A stretch of DNA of 64,000 bases from contig NZ_FWWU01000008.1 in NCBI RefSeq assembly GCF_900176165.1, positions 62,001 to 126,000 on the forward strand, written 5' to 3'. Positions 57,399-64,000 of this stretch are shown piece by piece. Position 1 is the stretch's first letter; each line of letters begins with the position of its first letter. This DNA comes from Deinococcus hopiensis KR-140 (GTDB lineage Bacteria > Deinococcota > Deinococci > Deinococcales > Deinococcaceae). The position numbers and the translations under genes were made by a program. The notes beneath the pieces are model-generated. The model was given only the letters and a program-made list of their open reading frames with translations. It was not told the origin of the DNA and did no database searches.

Positions 57399-58507
57399 AT
57401 GAATATCAACATCATCGGCGCAGGCATCGGCGGCCTCGCTTTAGCTCGCGCCCTGCACCTGCGGGGGCTGCGCCCCCGCGTTTTCGAAGCAAACCCACAC
57501 ATGGTCTCCCTGGGCGGTGGGCTCCTCATCCCGCCCAACTCCGCTCGTATTCTGGACCACCTCGGGCTCAGCAATGTGCTCCAGGAGGGCGTCGCCCTCC
57601 AGGACATGCAGATCCTGGATGCGAGCGGGAGACTGCTCTACCACCGTGATCAACGGGAAGGACAACAACGGTACGGCCGCCCCCTTATTGGCCTGGCCAG
57701 AACCGCTTTACACCGGGCCCTTGCCGAAAGTCTTCCTGCAGGGACCATCCTGCCAGGGCACCGCCTGGAACGCATCCACATCACTTTGATGGCGTCTCAT
57801 GAGGTTGCGTCCGACCTGCTCATCGGCGCAGATGGCCGCGCGTCAAAAGCTCGGCAACTGATGTGGTCTGGAACGCAACTCGTGCCGAACCAGCAGACCG
57901 CCTACCGCGGGGTTGCTCGGACGCGGCCACTCCGGGAATGGAGTGAAACGTTTGGGGAATACTGGGGGAGTGGGCGCCGCTTTACCTTCTTCCGAATTGG
58001 GGAAGAGTTGACGTACTGGCACGCTTCTATTCAGCAGAAGCCCGGCATGGTCTTCGAGCGTAAGAAGACGGAGTTGCTCCGCCTGTACCGCGATTTTCCA
58101 GTACAAGTGTACGGACTTGCTGGCCAATACGGATGAAGCGCAGATCAGTGCTGTGGAACCGGGTGACCTCTCCACTCCCAACCTGGTGGAAGGGGCGGGT
58201 GGCACTTCTGGGGGACGCTGCGCACGCCACCAGTCCAAATCGAGGACAAGGCGCAGCGCAAGCGCTGGAAGATGCAGAGGCCCTCGCAGAAGCGCTGATG
58301 GCCCATCCCAACTGGGAAGAGGCGCTCTCCGTGGATCAATGCTCGAGGGAAATCCAAGCCAATGCCGCGGTGGTGCAATCGAGACGAATCGGGGAAGTGG
58401 GTCGGGCGGGGGGAGCCTTACGGTTCCTCCTTAACGCCACGCTGAGCATCAATCTCAACTTGGCACGCAGCCGGACCGAGTCCTTCTACGGTGAAACAAT
58501 GGCTTAA
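57399..58507 (+). pseudogene. FAD-dependent monooxygenase, two frameshifts
   Basis: The first frame starts with the FAD-binding GAGIGGLALARALHLRG, EANPHMVSLGGGLLIPPNSA and the DG motif LLIGADGRASKARQL, and ends at 58136. A second frame around 58117-58175 reads LLANTDEAQISAVEPGDLS, and a third (to 58507) reads LPTWWKGRVALLGDAAHATS, then PNRGQGAAQALEDAEALA. The three parts together make a normal PHBH/UbiH-type aromatic-ring hydroxylase of about 369 residues. The two shifts (near 58110 and 58175) are close together and could be sequencing errors; otherwise the enzyme is broken before its second FAD motif. Confidence 0.87.
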
Positions 58508-58626
58508 ACATGCGTAGGTACAGGCATGCCAAGAGCCACACGACCAACGGTGGAAGGTGTGGTTCGTCACTTGCCCTCATGTCCATCAGACCTTTGCCGT
58601 TGATGGCTTGAATCAGAAAGGAAAAA

Positions 58627-59091
58627 ATGTTCCGGCATATTGTTGTTCTTGCTGACCGTCATCCCGCCAGTGTTCACGCGGCGCGGCATGCGTATGAATT
58701 GACCCGCGCGCTGGGTGGGCGCGTGACGCTTTTACACGTCCTTGAAGGCAATACGTCTCGTGACCGGGAGGCTGCCGAGCAACATGTAAAAGCGCTTTCT
58801 GTTGGAGCTCGCCGTCCCCCTCACGAGGTAATCCTTCCTCTCGGCAATCACGATGTTCGGCATAAAATCGCTACATTTGCCGCTCAACATCAAGTGGATC
58901 TGATCGTCATTGGACTCAGCGGTGATGGCAGCCTGCTTGACGAAGCGTTAGGGCGACTTGGGGTCAGCCTGACGCAAGTGAGTGGGGTTCCCGTTCACCT
59001 TGCAGGGTGTGCTGGCGGTTTCGGCGCGCCACGCTCGTCTCGTTGGAATCAGGTGGCAGAGACGGCTTCTGTCCGACAGAAAACGCTCTAG
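58627..59091 (+). CDS. Universal stress protein (UspA family)
   Basis: The protein has 154 residues, ATG 58627 with AAAGGA upstream. HIVVLADRHPASVHAARHAY, GGRVTLLHVLEG and VDLIVIGLSGDGSLLDEALG, then SLTQVSGVPVHL follow the Usp fold. The ATP-binding glycine loop (normally GxxGxG(9)GS/T) is only partly preserved (GLSGDGS, then GRLGVS), so nucleotide binding is uncertain. A C-terminal basic tail (RWNQVAETASVRQKTL) is extra. The stop touches the repeat at 59091. Confidence 0.85.
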   Translation: MFRHIVVLADRHPASVHAARHAYELTRALGGRVTLLHVLEGNTSRDREAAEQHVKALSVGARRPPHEVILPLGNHDVRHKIATFAAQHQVDLIVIGLSGDGSLLDEALGRLGVSLTQVSGVPVHLAGCAGGFGAPRSSRWNQVAETASVRQKTL

Positions 59092-59217
59092 TGAGGCACT
59101 TGCCATAGGTGAGGGGTTTCCCGAGCTCGGGGATGCAGAGGAGAGCCCCAACCAGGACAGTTTTCTACTCTCTCATCATTCAGGAGTCTGAAAGCCTCCA
59201 CGCGTGGCGCGTGACCC
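59091..59217. repeat. Small dispersed repeat, diverged copy 2
   Basis: It starts at the usp stop codon. It shares with 30554-30678 the order GGTTTCCC, GGACAG/GGACGA, CTCTCTCAT, GTCTGAAAGCCT and GTGACCCA, and its ends (GTGAGGCACTTG, GCGTGACCCAT) are a weaker inverted repeat. It could form a hairpin at the end of the usp mRNA. Confidence 0.55.
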
Positions 59218-59341
59218 ATGAGTGCTCGGAAATAAGGGCACAGAGATCGTGTTGCTGTAAGGGCACATTAAGAAGCCTTTACGTAGATTAAAGCGAGTTG
59301 GCTCCTGGTCACACGCGTTCACTCACCCTGTTGAGGCTTCC

Positions 59342-60190
59342 ATGCTTGCCCTAAATCTTCACTCCCTCGGCCGTACGGAAGTCCTCCTCGACGGTCAGCC
59401 CATCTCCTGGCGTGCTGAGAGCGCCCGCGACCTTGTGTTGTTCCTCCTGAGCTGTCCTGAAGGTCAGTCCAGAGATGAAATTATCGACGCCCTCTGGCAT
59501 GAAGATCCCTCTGCCGCGACTGGCAACCGTTTCCGCGTGACCCTTCACCGCGCGCGCACCGCCTTGGGCTCTCCCAGCACCATTGTGGAAGAGCACGGAA
59601 TGTACCGCCTGTCGGATGACGTCCTGCGCTCCAGCGACGTCTTCAAACTGTACGCGGCGTTGAGGGATGCCGAACATGCCGACGGTGACGCCCGTTACTC
59701 CGCACTCAGTCGTGCGGTGGACGCCTATGCTGGCGACTTCCTTCCTCACATTCGGACAGACTGGGCACACCGTGCGCGGGAAGAACACCGGTCAGCCTAT
59801 ACCCGTGCCCGCATTGAACGCTCCCTCTTAAACTGCGAACACCTGCACTGTGACCTCGCAGTTCAGGATTTGGTGGCGGCACTGCGCTCCGACCCATTCC
59901 TGGGGGAGAACTACCACCAGAAATTGATGACCTGCCTTTCTATGGTAGAAGGCAAGTATGCAGCCACTGAGCATTACCGGCGCTTCGTGCGGTTTCTGCA
60001 AGATGACCTGAGTGATACCCCTATGCCTGAAACGGTGGCATTGGCCCAACAGGTGAAAGCTGGCGAGCGGTTGTGCACCCGGAAGCCCGGGGATCCTCCA
60101 CGAGGGGACACACCCCTGACCCACAACTGCCCCCTTACCAGCGATGGCCACTGTCCAGGCCAGTACGCTGCGCTGCTTCAGCTCGCCTGA
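59342..60190 (+). CDS. BTAD-domain transcriptional regulator (SARP-like)
   Basis: The protein has 282 residues. Residues 1-90 are an OmpR-type winged helix (GRTEVLLDGQPISWRAESAR; DEIIDALWHEDPSAATGNRF; RVTLHRARTALG). Residues 100-245 are the bacterial transcriptional activation domain (YSALSRAVDAYAGDFLPHI; ENYHQKLMTCLSMVEGKYAA; TEHYRRFVRFLQDDLSDTP). The C-terminal tail with His and Cys (THNCPLTSDGHCPG) is not part of the family and might bind a metal. A strong terminator follows. Confidence 0.88.
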   Translation: MLALNLHSLGRTEVLLDGQPISWRAESARDLVLFLLSCPEGQSRDEIIDALWHEDPSAATGNRFRVTLHRARTALGSPSTIVEEHGMYRLSDDVLRSSDVFKLYAALRDAEHADGDARYSALSRAVDAYAGDFLPHIRTDWAHRAREEHRSAYTRARIERSLLNCEHLHCDLAVQDLVAALRSDPFLGENYHQKLMTCLSMVEGKYAATEHYRRFVRFLQDDLSDTPMPETVALAQQVKAGERLCTRKPGDPPRGDTPLTHNCPLTSDGHCPGQYAALLQLA

Positions 60191-60221
60191 ACCCACTCAC
60201 CGCTCCAATACAGTAAAGACA

Positions 60222-60256
60222 AAAGGGGGCAGAACCAAACTGGTTCTGCCCCCTTT
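60222..60256 (+). terminator. Strong rho-independent terminator
   Basis: AAAGGGGGCAGAACCA, loop AAC, then its exact complement ending CCCCCTTT. It lies 31 bases after the BTAD regulator. Confidence 0.9.
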
Positions 60257-60417
60257 GCTACTCCTGCTGAGTGGCTCGTGGGAGGAGCGTGACGCATCAG
60301 ACGCCTGACGCTCTCTGTCCCCTGAAGACGCAGTGACGTGCTTGATGGAGACGGCCCACAATCGTACGAGGCGGCGGGGTTGGGGGGCGCGCCCTTCCAG
60401 CCTGTTTCTCTTACCTA

Positions 60418-60540
60418 GAGCATTTGTCTGAATTGGGCTGCGTACGCGAGGAAGGGCACCCCTCACAGATCCATCCTCCCCATGCGCATTCAAGCCCGTT
60501 CTGTTCGATCAAAAAGAAGCCATCTTTCTGACAAATGCTC
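60418..60540. mobile_element. 123-bp MITE with GAGCATTTGTC ends, copy B
   Basis: Same 11-bp inverted ends as copy A at 27361, in the opposite orientation, flanked by CTA and TAA. Its reverse complement matches copy A through CTTCTTTTTGA and GGTGCCCTTCC / GATGCCCTTCC. The rest of 60541-60831 shows no gene. Confidence 0.75.
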
Positions 60541-60831
60541 TAAGGCCTCTTAGATCAGAGAAAGCCCATCGAGTAACCCCCGGGTAAAAAGATACCCAGC
60601 GCACCCTGGAGAAGACCCTCGAAAAACCACCACCCCACCCCGCCATTTCTTACCCGTCCACACGCCTCACGCCCATGCTGCTTAAGCGCTTGCACCTCCT
60701 CGTCCTTCTGTAGCGCGAGACAATTTCCACCCCCTCCTTGCACCCCTCAAATATTTTTCGAGGCCCCTTCCTGGCCCTCCCAGCATCTCACCAAACCCTC
60801 ACCTACTGAACCGGCCCCCACACCCTAAACC

Positions 60832-61089
60832 ATGCCGGCCCTCTCGCCATCGCCCCTCCGAACGGCCCACCCTGCCCTCGCAGCCCTGTACCACCACCTG
60901 CGCAAGTCACTCCACGCGGTGCGCCACCACCATACTGACGCCCTCACTGACCACTGCCTCCACCACCCAGGCAGCGTCCTCGCTTACGACCTCAGCACCC
61001 GCTCCCTCAGCGCGTCCGTCCAGGGCAACCTGATCGGTATCCGCTCACGAGAAGGCCGTGCGGACACCCCTGCTCAACCCAGCGGTTAA
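60832..61089 (+). CDS. Hypothetical protein, His-rich (weak)
   Basis: An 85-residue frame with a helical His-rich centre (ALYHHLRKSLHAVRHHHTDA) and a strand-like end (VLAYDLSTRSLSASVQGNLI). No ribosome site and no family. Composition makes it possible, not certain. Confidence 0.35.
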   Translation: MPALSPSPLRTAHPALAALYHHLRKSLHAVRHHHTDALTDHCLHHPGSVLAYDLSTRSLSASVQGNLIGIRSREGRADTPAQPSG

Positions 61090-61207
61090 GAGTGTCTTCC
61101 CCACCCCCACAACCCTCGCCAACTCTGGACCACTCAGCGTGCCAGTTGGCCGCTTGTGAAATTGCACGGACCGTTTATCAGCCTCGCGGCGCAGGTCCGC
61201 GGGGTTG

Positions 61208-61501
61208 TTACGCCCTTCCCGACAATCTGACGAACTTCCACGCTGATACTGCCCCGATCAGCTTGTAGATATCCCCGTTCTTGCCCAGTCGGACGTGCTG
61301 GGCAACCCTTGCCCGCTGGATCACGTCCTCCACCAAACTGGCCTGCACGTCCGACTGGGCCGCGGGCGCCAAGATACACCTGTGTGATTCGAACTCGGCG
61401 TGTACCTCTTCCAGCAGCTGCAGCTCGTCCTTGTTGGCCCCGTGCGCCCCACGCATCCGCGTCAACGTTGCCAGACGGTCAGGGAGGGCGTCACGGGGCA
61501 C
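61208..61501 (-). CDS. Hypothetical protein divergent from the winged-helix cluster
   Basis: The frame from GTG 61501 gives 97 residues with good protein character: RDALPDRLATLTRMRGAHG, ANKDELQLLEEVHAEFESHR, DVQASLVEDVIQRARVAQHV, NGDIYKLIGAVSAWKFVRLS. The upstream extension of the frame (to 61690) overlaps the opposite gene and is not used. It starts back to back with the first small winged-helix gene, which may regulate it. Confidence 0.5.
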   Translation of the reverse strand: MPRDALPDRLATLTRMRGAHGANKDELQLLEEVHAEFESHRCILAPAAQSDVQASLVEDVIQRARVAQHVRLGKNGDIYKLIGAVSAWKFVRLSGRA

Positions 61502-61526
61502 CGCCTTTGAGGTGCAAGAATTCACC

Positions 61527-61739
61527 GTGCCGTACTCGAGCGAAATTTTCGAACTTGTCAAAACGCTGCAAGAGGAGCACGGTGATGCCCCTGTCTCTTC
61601 CCTTGAAATCATGCGAGAGATGCAGCAGAGATACCCTGGCGGTACCCATAACCGCTTTCGCAAATGCCTGACGGTGTTGATACGGAACAAGATGCTTGAG
61701 CGCGTGGAGTAGGGATGGTATCGCCTGCCGCCCTCCTAA
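61527..61739 (+). pseudogene. Small winged-helix-like protein 1 of 3, in-frame TAG near the end
   Basis: From GTG 61527 (GTG 61512 possible) the frame reads PYSSEIFELVKTLQEEHGD, LEIMREMQQRYPGGTHNRF, KCLTVLIRNKMLERVE, then TAG at 61710, and in frame GWYRLPPS and a stop at 61737. Paralogue 2 has VERVGKGLYRIR here, so the TAG replaces a Lys codon (AAG to TAG). Only the last wing strand is lost, so the shortened product may still fold. Confidence 0.6.
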
Positions 61740-61827
61740 GCGGGCATCACAGCGCGCCGCCTTCCCCATGGTGCCTGAAAGCCTGTGACGGAGGTGTCAG
61801 GGGTCCCACTGTCAACTGATATGGCTG

Positions 61828-62034
61828 ATGCTGTACGCACCCGAAATCGTAAAACTCATGCGTGACCTCGAAGGGCAGCACCCGGAACGGATTGTCGAGG
61901 TCGGCGACATTGTGGAAGTGATGCAGCGTCGCTACCCCAAAGGCACCCGCAGCCGCTTCCGTTACGCCATGGTCACCATGGCGCGCCGGGGTATGGTTGA
62001 GCGGGTCGGCAAGGGCCTGTACCGCATTCGGTAA
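61828..62034 (+). CDS. Small winged-helix-like protein 2 of 3
   Basis: The product has 68 residues, ATG start. LYAPEIVKLMRDLEGQHPE, IVEVGDIVEVMQRRYPKGTR, SRFRYAMVTMARRGMVERVG and KGLYRI correspond to helix 1, helix 2 with the turn, the recognition helix and the wing of a winged helix. It aligns along its whole length with the genes on both sides. A DNA-binding role is likely; targets unknown. Confidence 0.7.
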   Translation: MLYAPEIVKLMRDLEGQHPERIVEVGDIVEVMQRRYPKGTRSRFRYAMVTMARRGMVERVGKGLYRIR

Positions 62035-62080
62035 GTTGACGAGCAACAAGAACGAAAGGTTGCATCCCTATGCTAGGAGC

Positions 62081-62320
62081 GTGCAGCAACCGTCCAACAA
62101 ATACGGCACTGAGATCCTGACCCTGTTTCAGGAATTGCAGAGCCGACGTCCCGACGCCACCGTACTGCTTGGGGATGTGCTGGACCTGATGCGTCGACGT
62201 CATCCCGAAATAACGGAAGCCACTGTCCGGAGAGCCGTCGCTCAGCTAAAACAACAAGGCCTGATTGAACATCGTGGCCCCAGCCTTTACCGCTTGCTCT
62301 ACCGCTTGTCCCCTCAATAA
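62081..62320 (+). CDS. Small winged-helix-like protein 3 of 3
   Basis: The product has 79 residues from GTG 62081 (preceded by TAGGAGC). NKYGTEILTLFQELQSRRPD, VLLGDVLDLMRRRHPEITEA, TVRRAVAQLKQQGLIEHRG and PSLYRLLYRL repeat the plan of the two upstream genes with more divergence and an extra C-terminal segment. The three probably arose by tandem duplication. Confidence 0.7.
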   Translation: MQQPSNKYGTEILTLFQELQSRRPDATVLLGDVLDLMRRRHPEITEATVRRAVAQLKQQGLIEHRGPSLYRLLYRLSPQ

Positions 62321-62328
62321 ACCGGGGC

Positions 62329-62649
62329 TCACAGGGCATGACCTGCCGACTTCAGCGCGCCTTCCAGGTCTCCCAGCACCACGGCCTGCGGTTCGGTTTG
62401 GGCGAGCGTGGCGCGGTCCCTATTCGGCACGCCATACACCATGCGCGTCTCCGCTTCCACGTCGATCAACCGTTCGGCTGCCTCTACGTGGTCGTCTTCG
62501 CTGCTGTACTCCGCGTCCTCATCACCCGCTGCATGTAACCGGTGGGCTCCCTCGTCCTGAGTATTGAGTGCCTCGTCATGGTTGCTCAGCAGTTGACCCA
62601 CAACCGTCTGAAGCTGGGAACGGCGTCGATGATGCGGGGGAGCTGTCAC
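62329..62649 (-). CDS. Hypothetical acidic protein
   Basis: A 106-residue frame. The middle is very acidic (EDAEYSSEDDHVEAAERLID, VEAETRMV) and the end reads GVPNRDRATLAQTEPQAVVL, GDLEGALKSAGHAL. It is convergent with the winged-helix cluster and its stop lies nine bases past the last one. No family is recognised. A plus-strand frame overlaps it but looks less like protein. Confidence 0.45.
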   Translation of the reverse strand: MTAPPHHRRRSQLQTVVGQLLSNHDEALNTQDEGAHRLHAAGDEDAEYSSEDDHVEAAERLIDVEAETRMVYGVPNRDRATLAQTEPQAVVLGDLEGALKSAGHAL

Positions 62650-62797
62650 AGCAGAATGGTGCGGTTCCTGATGAATGGGGACCTCCAGAAATGAAGTGAG
62701 CCCTATCCGGAGTCGCGCCGGACATCAGCGGCTCGCAGGGCCAGAAGGACGCCCTGGTCGCGAGGGCCAGGGCGGAAAGCGTTCAGGTAAGGGGACG

Positions 62798-63311
62798 TCA
62801 AGCAGAGGTTCTTAAGGCGTACCCCACTCCACGAACAGTACGGATGCAGCTTCGCCCAGCAACCTCGCGCAGCTTGCTCCGCAAGTTGCCAAAATGAACA
62901 TCCACAACGTTGGAGTTGCTGGAACGTTCTCCCTTCCAGATGTCACGGATGATTTCCTCCCGGGAGTACACCGGGCCCGGGTGCCGTGAGAGCAACAGCA
63001 ACAACTCAAACTCCTTGGGGGAAAGGAGTACTTCCTTGCCGTCATAGAGGACCTGACGCCGTTCTGGATGGATCTGCAGGGCTCCAAAGGAAAGAAAGTC
63101 GTCCTTCTTCTGCCGAAGTTGGACTTTGACTCGGGCGAGCAGTTCTTCCGGGTGGAACGGCTTGGTGACGTAATCGTTCGCTCCAGCCTCCAGCAGCTCT
63201 ACCTTGCGGTCCACCGCATCGATGGCCGTCAGGACGATGATGGGGACATCCATGGTTTTGCGTAGGCGGCGTGCCACTTCCACACCGTCGAAGTCGGGGA
63301 GACCCAAATCG
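62798..63311 (-). pseudogene. OmpR-family response regulator, N-terminus removed by IS3
   Basis: What remains starts at the phosphorylation site (DLGLPDFDGVEVARRLR), followed by VPIIVLTAIDAVDRKVELL, the Lys in DYVTKPFHPEELLARV, and the winged-helix output domain (LLSPKEFELLLLLSRHPGPV; YSREEIIRDIW; SNVVDVHFGNLRSKLRE; IRTVRGVGYALR). The acidic pocket (first 50 residues) is lost because an IS3 element begins directly before the Asp codon at 63312. The DNA-binding half could still be made from an internal start. Confidence 0.88.
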
Positions 63312-63369
63312 TGAGGGTGAGCCGGTTTTGCACAGATGGAGATAAGCCTCGAAGATAGGGGGCACGATC

Positions 63370-63669
63370 ATGACGAATCGCAGAATCCATACCGCCAAGT
63401 TCAAGCGAGATGCAAGCCAACTCGCCCGAACCAGCGGCAACCTCTCGGGCACGGCCCGCGACCTGGGCATCCATGTCTCCCTGCTGCGCAAGTGGATGAA
63501 CGCCGAGCAGGAGAAGGGCGAGTCGGCTTTTCCTGGTCAGGGGAAACAGGTTCTGACCCCAGAACAGCAGGAGATCCAACGGCTTGGCAAAGAGAACGAA
63601 ATCCTGCGTCAGGAGCGTGAGATCCTGAAAAAAGCGGCGGCCTTCTTCGCCAAAGAGACCACGCGCTGA
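63370..63669 (+). CDS. IS3-family transposase OrfA (second type)
   Basis: The product has 99 residues from ATG 63370. A helix-turn-helix (SGNLSGTARDLGIHVSLLRK) is followed by a leucine-zipper-like stretch (IQRLGKENEILRQEREILKK) that ends at an A-rich slippery site (CTGAAAAAAGCGG, about 63625). This is the usual design for frameshift production of OrfAB. Confidence 0.9.
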   Translation: MTNRRIHTAKFKRDASQLARTSGNLSGTARDLGIHVSLLRKWMNAEQEKGESAFPGQGKQVLTPEQQEIQRLGKENEILRQEREILKKAAAFFAKETTR

Positions 63670-64000
63670 GGTATCAGTTCATCCAGGCTCACCGCGAGCA
63701 GTACCGCCTGGACGCCTTGGTGCCGGGTCCTGGAGGTCTCCGTGCGCGGGTACCACAGTTGGCGAAGAAGGCCGATCTCGAACCACAAGCAGCAGGATGC
63801 GCTGCTTCAGCAGCGCAGCAAAGGACGCGACGTGGCACCACGCATTCATGCCGAATTGCGAGCCGAGGGCGTGGGAGTATCTCGGAAGCGGGTCTCGCGT
63901 CTGATGCGTGTCAATGGTCTCCGGGCCAAGGGAAAGCGCCGCTGGGTGCGAACCACCGACAGCTCCCACACCCTCCCGGTCTGCCCAAATCTGCTGGACC
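63660..64000 (+). pseudogene. IS3-family transposase OrfB, partial and frameshifted
   Basis: OrfB starts LRYQFIQAHREQYRLDAL; an extra G near 63719 then breaks the frame, and the next part (CRVLEVSVRGYHSWRRRPIS) continues one base later. Further on, APRIHAELRAEGVGVSRKR, VSRLMRVNGLRAKGKRRW and TDSSHTLPVCPNLLD fit the family. A segment between QQRSKGRDV and APRIHAEL appears shorter than usual. The catalytic core lies beyond the window. Confidence 0.75.

Larger units (their letters stand above)
63312..64000 (+). mobile_element. IS3-family element of a second type, left part
   Basis: The end begins TGAGGGTGAGCCGGTTTTGC and the element runs past the window edge. It differs from the IS3 copies at 3.4 and 9.3 kb. 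The partner end and the target duplication are outside the window. Confidence 0.85.

Overview
The window looks like part of a secondary replicon (plasmid or megaplasmid) of a Deinococcus-type bacterium. This is inferred from the GC-rich coding sequence, a RepA-type initiator beside a large iteron array, small dispersed repeats of the kind known from Deinococcus, and the mix of insertion sequences (IS3, IS4, IS5, IS6, IS110, IS630 and IS701 families). No rRNA, intact tRNA or core housekeeping gene was seen. The species cannot be named from the sequence alone.

Layout. Positions 1-2800 hold the end of an HD-GYP phosphodiesterase, a frameshifted coiled-coil gene and a GAF-PAS sensor protein with a degenerate kinase core. 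From 2780 to 5753 lies an IS4-family element, itself split by an IS3 copy, followed by a 112-bp MITE flanked by CTAG. The replication region is 6.0-8.0 kb: repA on the minus strand, twelve helically phased iterons and an AT-rich stretch. An AT-rich lipoprotein gene (8.5-10.55 kb) is cut in its signal peptide by a second IS3 copy. An RCC1-repeat fragment, an IS6 element and a decayed nucS follow. From 23.4 down to 13.0 kb runs a ten-gene minus-strand operon with overlapping starts and stops: alpha/beta hydrolase, MetY, a peptide-type ABC transporter and three luciferase-like monooxygenases. It is most simply read as import of a sulfur-containing organic molecule, oxidative release of its sulfur and assimilation into homocysteine or methionine.

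From 24 to 31 kb there is an erythromycin-esterase-like enzyme among transposon debris. At 30.9-32.1 kb is an M29 aminopeptidase. At 32.8-37.6 kb four stand-alone CheY-like receivers precede a GAF histidine kinase that an IS630 element splits inside its ATP-binding domain. From 38 to 48 kb there are IS5, IS110, IS630 and IS4 elements, a TPR-GGDEF protein, a GNAT acetyltransferase and a PAS kinase lacking the usual phospho-accepting histidine. A second TPR-GGDEF protein lies at 49.0-50.8 kb. The right part (51-64 kb) carries small regulatory or hypothetical genes, an AraC regulator, an NADP-dependent oxidoreductase with a cupin, a multicopper oxidase fused to a plastocyanin-like domain, a frameshifted FAD monooxygenase, a UspA protein, a BTAD regulator, three tandem small winged-helix-like genes, and an OmpR-type response regulator cut at its phospho-Asp by another IS3 element.

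Two themes dominate. The first is signalling capacity (c-di-GMP enzymes, receivers, kinases), much of it degenerate or broken. The second is very heavy IS traffic, where several insertions can be removed on paper to restore an exact reading frame. Many one-base frameshifts sit in homopolymers, so some 'pseudogenes' may be assembly errors.
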